Shown here: in pieces, positions 17,627 through 26,478 of the stretch
How the letters are laid out: each line of letters starts with the position of its first letter
Numbering within the stretch: position 1 is the stretch's first letter
Source of the DNA: JAYSYM01 sp964543475
GTDB taxonomy: Bacteria; Bdellovibrionota; Bdellovibrionia; Bdellovibrionales; JAMPXM01
DNA: 64,000 bases
Assembly: GCA_964543475.1 (NCBI GenBank)
Contig: CAZIYJ010000007.1
Location: 62,001 to 126,000 of the forward strand
Direction of reading: 5' to 3'
Program-made: the position numbers and the translations under genes
The notes under the pieces: generated by a model
Told to the model about the DNA's origin: nothing
Seen by the model: the letters and a program-made list of their open reading frames with translations, nothing else
The model's database searches: none

Positions 17627-17863
17627 CTACGAGTTCTTTTTTTCAGTCTCAGACTCAGTATTTTTTTGACCTTGTTGAGCGCCGTGAAGAGATTCTTTTT
17701 TCTTTGCAGAATCAGTCACATCAAGTGCGTCGTCATTCAAACCATTTTTGAAGCCCTTGATGGCTTCACCCAAAGATTTTCCGAGTCCTGGTAGGCGAGA
17801 TGGCCCGAAAAACACGAGTAAGATTACTAATATTAGCAGTAAATGCGGAAGTCCAAGACCCAT
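17627..17863 (-). CDS. tatA: Twin-arginine translocase subunit TatA/E
   Basis: A 78-residue protein: short N-terminal membrane helix (LPHLLLILVILLVFFGPSRL), the FG hinge, the amphipathic helix GKSLGEAIKGFKNGL and a charged tail, all as in TatA. It forms the pore part of the Tat pathway for folded proteins. TatB and TatC are not nearby. It follows pcnB by 81 bp on the same strand and is ended by a clear terminator. Confidence 0.92.
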   Translation of the reverse strand: MGLGLPHLLLILVILLVFFGPSRLPGLGKSLGEAIKGFKNGLNDDALDVTDSAKKKESLHGAQQGQKNTESETEKKNS

Positions 17864-17944
17864 ACGATTCTCCTTGATTGGTATCGCTCATTGAATTCTG
17901 CCATAGAAGTGGCGATCCGCCAAGCGCACGAACAAACTAACCAG

Positions 17945-19291
17945 CTACTCGGCTGGGCCAACGTCGCCGTTTGTTTCCTTGCGAGGGCGACGGTCGTGGC
18001 GACGACGGCGATTTGGTCGATTTGGTCTAATTCGCGCACTTCGCTCCTCGCCCAACTGAGCGATCTCTGCTCGCGCTGCAGAATAAGCGTCGCGCCAGAA
18101 CTGAAGTACTTCAGGCCCGTAAATATAATCCACTTCTGCCATTCGCAGTGCGAGAGGGAAGCCTTCATTTTTCAACATTGCAAATTGTCTGCGTGGGCCG
18201 CGGCGTTTGAAATCAAGCCATCGCCCTAAGTAAGGAATAATTTCGAGCGCGCGGCTGACGGCGTTTTGTTCGTGATTAAACATTCCAAGTTCATCGCGCA
18301 TCATGAGCCGAATGTTTTCGTCTTGTGCGAGTTGATCAGTTTGTTCGTGCGTCGGGTCTTCATTGATGGCTCGGAAATAAGAAAAAAGTAACCATGCAAA
18401 GAGATGAACCGTGTCGGCGCTACCTTCGGCCAATCGATGAAACGAACGGAAGTTCTCAAAGAACGCCTCTTTTTTCGAGACATCTTGAAACAGTTTATGC
18501 CAACTCGGCAGGACATACTCGAGGACACCCAAGTCGAAAGCTTCTAACAATGCTAAGTCGGGCTGCTCGAGTCGAAGAATTTTTAAAATCTCTTCGCGCT
18601 TTCGCGGAAGAACTGACTTCACTAAACTTGATGCATGAGTTTGCATGGCTGCACGCAACTCAGGATCAAGCGAGAACCCAGCTTTGTGCGCGAATCGAAG
18701 ACCACGTAAAATTCTAATCGGATCTTCAATCAACCGTTTGTTCGGATCACCGATCATTCTCAAGACACGCTTTTGAATGTCATCCATTCCTCCGACGTAA
18801 TCTAAAATCTGATCTGCAATCGGATCATAAAACAAAGCGTTGATCGTGAAGTCGCGACGTTTCGCATCTTCTTCTGGTTCACCGAAAATATTGTCACCCG
18901 ATGGAAGAACCGCAGGTGGAGCAACTTGGTTCGATTCAAGCGTTTCATCTTCCGCACTTTCAAGTGCTGCGGCTCGCTCAGCCACTTCATCTTCAGTGAG
19001 ATCGCGTCTAAATGTCGCAACTTCGAATTGTTGCTCATCTCGTTTGACTAAAACTAATCTGAAACGTTTTCCGATGATGAACGACATGTAAATCAATCGC
19101 TTCACTTGCGGAGGATGTGCCTTAGTTGCGATGTCGTAATCTTTTGGATGAATATTCAAAAGAAGATCGCGCACACAGCCACCGACGAGATAACTCGTGA
19201 ATCCGGCTTTTTGAAGAGCCTTGACGATTCCGTAAGCGTGCGGATCGATCCAGTCTTTATGAAGATGCGGGCGTTGCTTTATGACTTCCAA
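17945..19291 (-). CDS. pcnB: Poly(A) polymerase / CCA-adding family nucleotidyltransferase
   Basis: The head domain has LVGGCVRDLLLNIHPKDYD with the GG and the two carboxylates, then RRDFTINALFYDP and the RNA-binding ILRGLRFAHKAGF. Length (448), a long C-terminal part and a very basic tail (RPNRPNRRRRHDRRPRK) fit PcnB poly(A) polymerase, which tags RNA for decay, better than CCA transferase. An acidic insertion (about 108-140) splits the head domain before RRDFTINAL. The start is a TTG; no ATG fits. Divergent from the hydrolase gene with a 31-bp gap. Confidence 0.85.
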   Translation of the reverse strand: MEVIKQRPHLHKDWIDPHAYGIVKALQKAGFTSYLVGGCVRDLLLNIHPKDYDIATKAHPPQVKRLIYMSFIIGKRFRLVLVKRDEQQFEVATFRRDLTEDEVAERAAALESAEDETLESNQVAPPAVLPSGDNIFGEPEEDAKRRDFTINALFYDPIADQILDYVGGMDDIQKRVLRMIGDPNKRLIEDPIRILRGLRFAHKAGFSLDPELRAAMQTHASSLVKSVLPRKREEILKILRLEQPDLALLEAFDLGVLEYVLPSWHKLFQDVSKKEAFFENFRSFHRLAEGSADTVHLFAWLLFSYFRAINEDPTHEQTDQLAQDENIRLMMRDELGMFNHEQNAVSRALEIIPYLGRWLDFKRRGPRRQFAMLKNEGFPLALRMAEVDYIYGPEVLQFWRDAYSAARAEIAQLGEERSARIRPNRPNRRRRHDRRPRKETNGDVGPAE

Positions 19292-19322
19292 CTAAGGTGC
19301 CTCTGTGTAAGAACTAAGCCTA

Positions 19323-20153
19323 ATGAGTTACCTCGATAACTTTAATTACTCAATCACAGGCTCACCAGAGCGGGCTCCAAAACTGGTGTTTTTACATGGT
19401 GTCATGGGCTTTGGTTTAAACTGGAGAACAGTCTCAAAGGCCTTCGATTCGCAGTTTCAATGCCTTGTTTATGATCAGAGAGGCCATGGTCGCTCATTTC
19501 ACCCCGAAAACGGCTATGCGCCGAGCGATTATGCTCAAGATTTAAAGCTTATTCTCGATGAACTAAAGTGGGAGAAGGTAAATCTCGTCGGCCATTCAAT
19601 GGGCGGTCGGAACGCTCTTGAGTTTGCGCATCGCTTCCCATCTCGAGTCGAAAAACTGGTGATTGAAGATATTGGGCCGGTCATGCGCGAGACAGCAGCC
19701 GAGTCACTGATCACTTTGTTGAACTCAGTTCCTGTCCCATTCGAGAGTAAACGGTTAGCGAAAGAGTTCTTTGAAACAAAGTTTCTTGAGATCTTCAAAG
19801 CGCGACCTGACCGAGAGGGAATAGCTCAGTTTTTCTATGCGAACATCGTCGAAGATAAGCAGGGAAGAGCCGTCTGGAGATTCTCTGAAAAAGGGGTTCG
19901 CGAAAGTATTTTGGGCGGACGAACTCAAGATCGTTGGAGTGAAATCGAATCGCTTAAAATGCCTACTTTACTCGTCAGAGGCGAGCTTTCGCGTGATTTG
20001 CCGCGCGACCTTTTTGATGAGGTTTTACAGAGAAACCCAACTATCCAAGGCGTCGAGATCAAAGGTGCGGGTCACTGGGTCCATAGTGATCAACCGGAAG
20101 CTTTTATTGCGGCTCTTCGCGTGTTTTTGGGTGATGCTTCTTTGACTTCGTGA
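19323..20153 (+). CDS. Alpha/beta-fold hydrolase
   Basis: A 276-residue protein with the HG oxyanion segment LHGVMGFG, the DQRGHGRS strand, the nucleophile elbow GHSMGG (serine) and the histidine in GAGHWVHSDQPEAF. The closest named relatives are YbfF-type esterases of the MhpC/BphD group. Cytoplasmic, no signal peptide. Substrate not deducible; no pathway genes adjoin. Confidence 0.85.
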   Translation: MSYLDNFNYSITGSPERAPKLVFLHGVMGFGLNWRTVSKAFDSQFQCLVYDQRGHGRSFHPENGYAPSDYAQDLKLILDELKWEKVNLVGHSMGGRNALEFAHRFPSRVEKLVIEDIGPVMRETAAESLITLLNSVPVPFESKRLAKEFFETKFLEIFKARPDREGIAQFFYANIVEDKQGRAVWRFSEKGVRESILGGRTQDRWSEIESLKMPTLLVRGELSRDLPRDLFDEVLQRNPTIQGVEIKGAGHWVHSDQPEAFIAALRVFLGDASLTS

Positions 20154-20244
20154 GCCCAGATCAGATACATTTTTCTCGTTCAATGACCATAGGCGTTGCG
20201 CCCTCATAGGCGAATGTCGTCGCTTCTTAGTGGAGACCTTAATT

Positions 20245-21870
20245 TTGAAATTCTCAGAACTGCAGCTGCACCCACAACTAACCGCAGCGCTTGAAGCTTT
20301 AAAGTTTGAAACTTGTACACCTGTTCAGACCGCAACAATGCCTCACATTATTGAAGGCAAAGACATCGCGGGACTCGCGCAAACTGGAACCGGAAAAACT
20401 GCAGCCTTTTTACTTCCGTTAATGGAAAGAATTCTTCGCGCACGTGATCTTGCTCACACAGAAGATGAAGCATTAAAAAAACGAGCGTTCCCTGATTGGC
20501 GCAGTAATCAATTTGTTCTGGTTCTTGTTCCGACTCGTGAATTGTGTGAACAAGTTTATGAAAATGCAAAGTCACTTTCTGGAATGTCAGGCTTGAGAGC
20601 CGTTTCGATCTACGGCGGAGTTTCATACGAAACTCAGAAAAAAGGTTTACGAGATGGTGTTGAGTTCATCATCGCAACACCTGGCCGATTCATCGATTTA
20701 TACAAAGAGAATCTTGTTGATCTAAAAAATGTTCGCGCCATTGTTTTCGATGAAGCTGATCGCATGTTCGACATGGGTTTTAAAGAAGACATGAAGTTCT
20801 TGCTTCAGCGTGTTCCAAAAGAGCGTCAGTTCTTGGTCTTCAGTGCCACTTTAAACTTAGATGTCATGAACACTGCTTATCAATTTGGAGCAGATCCAAT
20901 TGAAGTGAATGTCAGTCGTGATCAAGCGAAAGCAGAAAACGTCGAAGATCAGATTTTTCACATCGGACAAAACGAAAAACCTGCGCACCTTCTTTCGATT
21001 CTTCGTAAGCATAAGCCTCGTCAGGCGATTGTATTTAGCAATTACAAAATGAATGTTCAGAGAATTGCTCAGTTCTTGTCTGATAACGGCGTACCTGCTG
21101 TGGGTATTTCGTCTTTGCTCACGCAGGCGCAGCGCAATCGCGTGATGGAGCAGTTCAAGGCTGAAAACGATAGTAACATCCTAGTTGCAACCGATGTTGC
21201 GGCTCGCGGTCTTGATATCAAGGGCGTTGATATGGTTGTGAACTACGAATTGCCAGATGATGCTGAAAACTACGTTCACCGGATTGGTCGAACGGGAAGA
21301 GCGGGCGAAAAAGGTATCGCATTTAGTTTCGTTTCTGATCGCGATGTCGAAGCGCTTGGTCGCATAAATGAATATCTTAAGCACACTGTGCCGACGGCAT
21401 GGTTGGATGAGGCTGATCTCGTGAAAGAATATAAGCAAATGCCATCGGATCATGATGTGCGCGGAACTAAGTTTACTGGAACACCAAGAGAAGGCGGCGA
21501 AACTCGCGGACCACGCCCACCACGACAGGGTGGCGGCGGGGGCGATCGTAATCGCGGGCCAAGAAAAGAAAACCGTGAAGGCGGAAGACCTCAGCAATCA
21601 GCTGGTCAAGAGCGGGGCCCACGTCCGCAGCAAGCACAAAATGGCGAACGCCCGTCACGCCCAGGTGCGCGACCTGACAATCGCAATCGCGGACCTCAAG
21701 CTCAGCGCCAAGCGCAGGGAGCAAATGGTCAGAGCCACAAGGGTCAAAAGCCTAATCAGCGTGGTCCTCAAAACAAAAATCAAAGCCAAAGCCGACCAGG
21801 GCGCCCAATCCCTCGACAGAAATCAATCGGTCAAAAGGTATCGGGCTTCTTTAAAAAATTATTCTCTTAA
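20245..21870 (+). CDS. DEAD-box RNA helicase with RGG-like tail
   Basis: All helicase motifs are present: Q-motif region CTPVQTATMP, motif I AQTGTGKT, Ia PTRELCEQ, Ib TPGRFIDL, II DEAD, III SAT, V ARGLDIKG and VI HRIGRTGRAG. The last 150 residues are a disordered Gly/Arg/Gln/Pro region ending in KSIGQKVSGFFKKLF. I start at the TTG at 20245 (MKFSELQL, the usual opening) because GGAG lies nine bases upstream; the GTG at 20230 overlaps that site. RhlE/CsdA type; role in ribosome assembly or RNA turnover inferred. It converges on the next gene with a 3-bp gap. Confidence 0.92.
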   Translation: MKFSELQLHPQLTAALEALKFETCTPVQTATMPHIIEGKDIAGLAQTGTGKTAAFLLPLMERILRARDLAHTEDEALKKRAFPDWRSNQFVLVLVPTRELCEQVYENAKSLSGMSGLRAVSIYGGVSYETQKKGLRDGVEFIIATPGRFIDLYKENLVDLKNVRAIVFDEADRMFDMGFKEDMKFLLQRVPKERQFLVFSATLNLDVMNTAYQFGADPIEVNVSRDQAKAENVEDQIFHIGQNEKPAHLLSILRKHKPRQAIVFSNYKMNVQRIAQFLSDNGVPAVGISSLLTQAQRNRVMEQFKAENDSNILVATDVAARGLDIKGVDMVVNYELPDDAENYVHRIGRTGRAGEKGIAFSFVSDRDVEALGRINEYLKHTVPTAWLDEADLVKEYKQMPSDHDVRGTKFTGTPREGGETRGPRPPRQGGGGGDRNRGPRKENREGGRPQQSAGQERGPRPQQAQNGERPSRPGARPDNRNRGPQAQRQAQGANGQSHKGQKPNQRGPQNKNQSQSRPGRPIPRQKSIGQKVSGFFKKLFS

Positions 21871-21873
21871 TTA

Positions 21874-23259
21874 TTATAGGTCACAGTTTTGTGATGGAGT
21901 CTGGCCGCTGAAGTGTGCTTCAGCGTCTAGATCAAGCTTCAACTTTCCGGCGCGGCAATTTCCCTGAAGAGTTTTTGCAACGTGCGCGAGATTCGCACGA
22001 ACTGATGCGAAGTCTGAAGACGTGTACATCATCCCTTTTACAAAAAGGTCTTTTACTGCAGGCTGATCGATCTGTTGATTGAGCATTAATAGACGCTGAT
22101 AAGTGAGCGGACTGATGTGCGCAACGCTTTCGATAAGACCGTTAGTGCGCGAGTGATTCATTCGCGATACTCCGCAGTCGTTATCCTTAAGAAGCATCTT
22201 CTTTACTTGAACTGCGCTTGATCCAAATGCAGCAATGTTTTTTGCAGAAGCTTTTTCAAATTTTAATCGCGGAAGTCCACGAGCATTTCGGTCGCTATTG
22301 TCGAAGTAAGCTAACTTCATCGTGTAGGCGATGTTACCGAGACGATCTTCTTGGTTGAGCATGGTGTCGAGTACGATCATGTCAGCAAGATCTTTTAGCT
22401 GTTCCATTTTCTGAACGTTGCCAGCGGTGAAATCACGGCCAACCATACTTTGAGCTGAAGTTGCACTTGTTAAGGCTTTGTAGACCAAGTTCTTCGCTTT
22501 GAAATTTACATAACGTGCTGGCTGGTTAGGTCCGCCATTGTAAAAATCTGAAGCGTAGCTTTCTTCTCCAGACGGATTGTCACTCAAAGCGCCATACGAT
22601 TCGTCGAGGTTGTCGGTGAAAAGTTGGTCTTTCTTTTTTGTGATCGATTTGTTTTCGATGAATCCCAAGTAACTCTTCCAAGTTGTATGAATTGTGTCCG
22701 TTGGTTTTGTTTTAGAAATGGCAATCTGACCAATTCGTGTGTGCTCCGCTAAGTCGAATGTGCGAAGAACAGTTGGCGGAACGTCTCCGGCTCCACCGAG
22801 AATGCGAGAGACGTGATAGTAAGAAAGAATTGAAGGAGTGTAGCTGCAGCTTGTGCTGTATTTATATTTCGCCTCTTTATCAAGTAAGTTAGATCCAACA
22901 CTTGCAGTAGGCTTTTGCATAAAGCAGCTTCGAGCTTCTACATCAGCAGCCGTAGTGCCTGCTGGAAGAGAATAAAACTCAAGGCCCGGATTTGTGCTGT
23001 TTGTCTTTGGACAAACGGCAGCGTTAACTCCTCGAGTAAGCGCACAAAGTTCTAATTCTTTTTTGAGATCTTTTTCTGAGTACATTGCGCGGTTCAGCCG
23101 CTTTGGTATCACACAGATTTGAACAGTTTGTCCGGGTTCGTTAATCTGAATGAGTTGTTCACCGCGAGGAATTGACGGCGTTAGAGTCGCAAATGCTTGC
23201 AGCGGCATGACGCTAAAAGTGAGAGCTGACGCTGCTATTCGTACCATTAAATTAGCCAC
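21874..23259 (-). CDS. Exported protein resembling an atypical kinase fold
   Basis: The GTG at 23259 is chosen because GGAGG lies six bases before it; an upstream TTG overlaps that site. This gives 461 residues with a signal peptide (ending QAFA). The segment SYYHVSRILGGAGDVPPTVLR resembles the helix and VPPTV strand of FAM20/PI4K/HipA-like kinases. DTMLNQEDRLGN (from D298, N302, D305, R306) resembles their catalytic D-x4-N-x-DR-x-GN block, and MLLKDNDCGV (D359) resembles their metal-binding D-N. Many cysteines suit the periplasm. This is pattern inference, not a search; it could be a pseudo-kinase. Confidence 0.6.
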   Translation of the reverse strand: MANLMVRIAASALTFSVMPLQAFATLTPSIPRGEQLIQINEPGQTVQICVIPKRLNRAMYSEKDLKKELELCALTRGVNAAVCPKTNSTNPGLEFYSLPAGTTAADVEARSCFMQKPTASVGSNLLDKEAKYKYSTSCSYTPSILSYYHVSRILGGAGDVPPTVLRTFDLAEHTRIGQIAISKTKPTDTIHTTWKSYLGFIENKSITKKKDQLFTDNLDESYGALSDNPSGEESYASDFYNGGPNQPARYVNFKAKNLVYKALTSATSAQSMVGRDFTAGNVQKMEQLKDLADMIVLDTMLNQEDRLGNIAYTMKLAYFDNSDRNARGLPRLKFEKASAKNIAAFGSSAVQVKKMLLKDNDCGVSRMNHSRTNGLIESVAHISPLTYQRLLMLNQQIDQPAVKDLFVKGMMYTSSDFASVRANLAHVAKTLQGNCRAGKLKLDLDAEAHFSGQTPSQNCDL

Positions 23260-23434
23260 TGAATCCTCCGGAAACAAAAAAAAGTGTTTAACCGCGAGTA
23301 TCCAAGAGCAAATTCTATGTCAGCGTTGAGCTGCTTTAACCGATTATATCGCATTAGGAGGGGGTTTTTCGTCAGGGCTTTCACGGCCGACGAATTACGC
23401 CTTAGCACTGTAAAAGCCTTATACAGATTCGAAA

Positions 23435-24577
23435 TTACTGCATGATCATTTGAGCTGCGGTAGCAGCTTCGAGAGTCTCATCCCAATATCTGAAGTAAGA
23501 CTCAGCAATACGGCGATCGGCCACCCGAGCGAGTAGCTCGTCATTTTTAGTAAGAGAGTTGCCGTTGATGTTGTGAGAGCCAGCTAAAACAAGTGCCTCT
23601 CGTGAAGTCGAACCATTGATGCTTGCATCGATGGCGACTACTTTTGAATGAATCGAAGGGAGAATTGAAGTCTCTTGTTCGCCTTTGTAGCGAAGAATAA
23701 TTTGGAGCGAACCAAGGATCGATTTTATGTTTACGCCAGGTGATTTTTTATCTGGTTCATCGCGAGTCAAAACTTTTACGTCGCAACCTTGGCGAGCAAG
23801 TTCGGCAAGCCGCTGAGCCACCTCTTTACGATCATCAAGAAAGCGTGACTGCATCAGCCGAATTTTTGAACCAGGGAGTTCACAACCCACTCGATTAAGA
23901 ATCTCAAGAACCGGATCTGATTTTTTGCTTGGGAAGGTATACATCGCAGTAGCTGCTGTTGAGCCCTGAATTAACTTTGGCAAAGGAACTTTCGAAGACA
24001 TTAAAGAGTTCCAGTAATTCAAAACACCTGAGTAAAGATTCGAGTCGCCGGCAAAGATGAGAAGATCATTATGATGCTTGGTCTGCGAATCAGTCCAATT
24101 TGCTGAAGTGCTCGCAACAACTCCCTTACGACCATCACTGAGCTCAGAGAAAAGCATAAACTTATTGTGATTGATTGCCATCGCTCGGCAAGATCCGCCG
24201 AATATAAGGCTTGTACAAAACTTAAGACGGTCAGAGCCTAATCCGATTTTAAGAACATTTACTCCGCTACCTAGTATTTTTGCTTGTTTCTTCATTCCAC
24301 CGTCGAGGACTCCGCGAACGTCGACTCCGCGAACGTCGACTCCGCGAACCTTAGCGCGAATAAGAGCTTGTGCAATTGTCGGTCGATCAAATTGGTAAAT
24401 TGAAAAACGAAGCGTTGACCCAGGTACTGCCTGATCAACCATCGAAATAAGTTCGTTTTCGATAGTCAGATTCGGTTGACCGCTAAATTTGGGAGTATTG
24501 AAAACGGCTTTCACAGTCTGAGCTGAAGCATGCGCAGTAGTTAAAATCAGAGCGAGGGCTAATACTAGTGTTCTCAT
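23435..24577 (-). CDS. Exported phospholipase D-like protein
   Basis: A 380-residue protein with a signal peptide (about 1-19) and two phospholipase-D-type halves. The second half has a full HxK-x4-D motif (H310, K312, D317) followed by GSHNINGNS. The first has H137-N-K139 followed by STSANWT, but the aspartate position is serine. A 15-base tandem repeat adds an extra RGVDV just before the first active site (residues 78-87). Such exported PLD proteins may cut phospholipids or DNA; in a predator either could act on prey. Substrate cannot be read from sequence. Confidence 0.82.
   Translation of the reverse strand: MRTLVLALALILTTAHASAQTVKAVFNTPKFSGQPNLTIENELISMVDQAVPGSTLRFSIYQFDRPTIAQALIRAKVRGVDVRGVDVRGVLDGGMKKQAKILGSGVNVLKIGLGSDRLKFCTSLIFGGSCRAMAINHNKFMLFSELSDGRKGVVASTSANWTDSQTKHHNDLLIFAGDSNLYSGVLNYWNSLMSSKVPLPKLIQGSTAATAMYTFPSKKSDPVLEILNRVGCELPGSKIRLMQSRFLDDRKEVAQRLAELARQGCDVKVLTRDEPDKKSPGVNIKSILGSLQIILRYKGEQETSILPSIHSKVVAIDASINGSTSREALVLAGSHNINGNSLTKNDELLARVADRRIAESYFRYWDETLEAATAAQMIMQ
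24311..24349. repeat. 15-bp in-frame tandem repeat, 2.6 copies
   Basis: Unit TCCGCGAACGTCGAC, two identical full copies plus nine bases. It encodes RGVDV repeated on the minus strand inside the phospholipase-D-like gene. Identical copies suggest recent slippage. Confidence 0.9.
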
Positions 24578-24667
24578 TACTTCTCCTGATCCCTTCTATA
24601 TGCAAGCCGTGCCAGGGGATTATGGGGTGTTTTCAGCGGAGAACTTTTTGACAAGGGTCGAATTTAG

Positions 24668-24699
24668 GCAAAAAAAAGGATCTCTTTTGAGATCCTTTT
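24668..24699 (-). terminator. Bidirectional intrinsic terminator
   Basis: GGATCTC, loop TTTT, GAGATCC, with an A-run on the left and a T-run on the right. It lies 24 bp downstream of the minus-strand gene at 24723 and ends its transcript; no plus-strand gene uses it. Confidence 0.9.
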
Positions 24700-24722
24700 C
24701 ACCGGCCAATTGAGTGAGAGTT

Positions 24723-25307
24723 TTAGCTTGTTCTCTTCCAATTGAAGCTGCGGATAACTTCGTTACAGCCTTTGAGAGTCGACTGAAAGTTTTTAGTGTT
24801 GTCTCGGCAAGTGAGAATCACGGCTGATTTTTTTGCTTCATTCATGAAGATCACTTGGCGAAGCTGACGATTCGTCTTCTTGTTGAGAAGATCGATCACG
24901 TAACCTTGAGTTTTGTTTTGAGTAAAGGCTTTGCTTCCGAGTAAGTCGAAACCATACTTCGGATACTCACGCTGCCAACGAGAAACATACTTTTTTAGAG
25001 GAGTAGACTTTTCAAGTTTATCAACGCGAACTGTAAGAGTTCCGTTGCCGTCTTTGCTTTTCTCACTAGCGACGTGACGATAAACTGTTTCAATAAATTT
25101 ATTGTCTGCTGGTATAGCAATTTGTTTAAAGCCAGTTCCCGCGGTCTTAATTTCATACCCAATCGGCGAGCGATAGACTCCAAGTTTAGGTGCCATCATC
25201 GCAGAACTTGAAGTTCCGGGAATTGGTGCAGCTTCAGCTAAAGTTGCAGTTAGAAGACCGCCGAAAAAACCCAAAAAAAGTGCGAACAAAAAGTATGTAT
25301 TCTTCAT
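24723..25307 (-). CDS. Exported protein of unknown function
   Basis: A 194-residue protein with a signal peptide (MKNTYFLFALFLGFFGGLLT..., cut near AEAAP). The mature part of about 165 residues starts with a Ser/Met-rich linker, then a compact domain with YRSPIGYEIKTAGTGF, a run of basic residues and a late pair of cysteines (ILTCRDN, LKGCNEV) that may form a disulphide. Spacing of strands recalls small periplasmic ligand-binding or PsbP-like domains, but this is weak. It has its own terminator and is separated from neighbours, so it is probably a single-gene unit. Confidence 0.7.
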   Translation of the reverse strand: MKNTYFLFALFLGFFGGLLTATLAEAAPIPGTSSSAMMAPKLGVYRSPIGYEIKTAGTGFKQIAIPADNKFIETVYRHVASEKSKDGNGTLTVRVDKLEKSTPLKKYVSRWQREYPKYGFDLLGSKAFTQNKTQGYVIDLLNKKTNRQLRQVIFMNEAKKSAVILTCRDNTKNFQSTLKGCNEVIRSFNWKRTS

Positions 25308-25359
25308 GAGGGTAGGCTAGCGCAGCAAGTCGTTGGCCGACAAGCATAAAACTAGGCCT

Positions 25360-26478
25360 CTAAAGAGCCTCAGTGATGCAGAACTTACTATTCACGAGCT
25401 CGTCTTTCATTTCGGCCAAATAGATCTGATTTCGACCACTTAAGTTCGATGTGAAGGCTAATTTTTTGCCATCAGGACTAAAGACTGGGGCACCTTCATC
25501 GGCTTTCGTTTGAGAGGCACGGCTCAGGCACTTTGTTTTCACACTGTATATAAAGAGATCTAGATTCCCATCGCCGCTGCGATCTGAACTAAAAACAATG
25601 TGTTCGCCATTTGGATGCCAGCTCGGTGAGAGGTGTCTTGCGATTTTTTCTGAGATTGCAACTCCGTGATTAAAAGGGACAGTACTCATCATGAGTTGTG
25701 AACCTTTGGGAACGATTTTTACCCAAATGATCTTTGCACCATCAGCAGAGAATTTTGGAGAATCAGATTCTCGATCACTGCTCACTTTTCTTGGTGAGCC
25801 ACCGCTCAATGGATAAACCATAACGTCTGAGCGTTCTGCAGATACAGCCACAAAAACAATAACTCTGCCTTTAGAATCTAAAGCAAGCTCGGGTTGGCTT
25901 GCTTGACCGCGAAGGGAGTTCGGCAGAACGCGGCTAATATCTCTTCCATCTAAACGCGAGAGAAAAATGTCAAATTTTGCGTTCGCTTTGTTTGTTTCGA
26001 CTGAAGCCGTTTGGGCGGTATATATTTTTTTTAGATTCTCAATAAAGACAGGATCATTTTTTAGAGAATCAGTCGTGCTCGCATAAAGGAGGCGAACACC
26101 ATCGGGATGATAGACGGGAGAAGCGGCGTCGCCATCATGATAAGTGACTCTTCGTTCGCGAAGAGGGTTAAGTGTTAGTTCGTAAACTTGCGACTGAGTA
26201 TGCTCTGGCCGTTCTCGGCTCGCGAATAAGATTTTTACTCCGTCCCTTGAAAAGCTAGGCTGTTCGTTTTCACCTGCGAGTGTCACGGGTACGACTTTTA
26301 AATCGATTGATTTGCCTTCTTGATCAAGCATTCCCGTTATCAATGAAGTTTCAGTTTGCGCCGTGAGAGGCTGACTTCGCCCTGCAAACGGAAGTTCTTT
26401 TGCGGTCTTATCAACAAGCGGTTTCGAAGACTGGCAACTCAGTAAAGTGAGAGAGAAGATAACTAAAAATAACTTCAT
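25360..26478 (-). CDS. TolB-like beta-propeller lipoprotein
   Basis: A lipoprotein signal (LTLLSC, cysteine 15) followed by repeated PD40/WD40-like blades: QPSFSRDGVKILFAS, SPVYHPDGVRLLYAS, SPKFSADGAKIIWV, SPSWHPNGEHIVFSSDRSG and APVFSPDGKKLAFTSN. Five or six blades would make a TolB-type propeller, usually an adaptor for envelope proteins. It is not in a tol-pal operon. Its ATG overlaps the mutY stop (ATGA), so it is translated with mutY although no link in function is evident. Confidence 0.85.
   Translation of the reverse strand: MKLFLVIFSLTLLSCQSSKPLVDKTAKELPFAGRSQPLTAQTETSLITGMLDQEGKSIDLKVVPVTLAGENEQPSFSRDGVKILFASRERPEHTQSQVYELTLNPLRERRVTYHDGDAASPVYHPDGVRLLYASTTDSLKNDPVFIENLKKIYTAQTASVETNKANAKFDIFLSRLDGRDISRVLPNSLRGQASQPELALDSKGRVIVFVAVSAERSDVMVYPLSGGSPRKVSSDRESDSPKFSADGAKIIWVKIVPKGSQLMMSTVPFNHGVAISEKIARHLSPSWHPNGEHIVFSSDRSGDGNLDLFIYSVKTKCLSRASQTKADEGAPVFSPDGKKLAFTSNLSGRNQIYLAEMKDELVNSKFCITEAL

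Noticed and set aside
24311..24349. CRISPR-like array
   Set aside because: Units are adjacent without spacers and code in frame.
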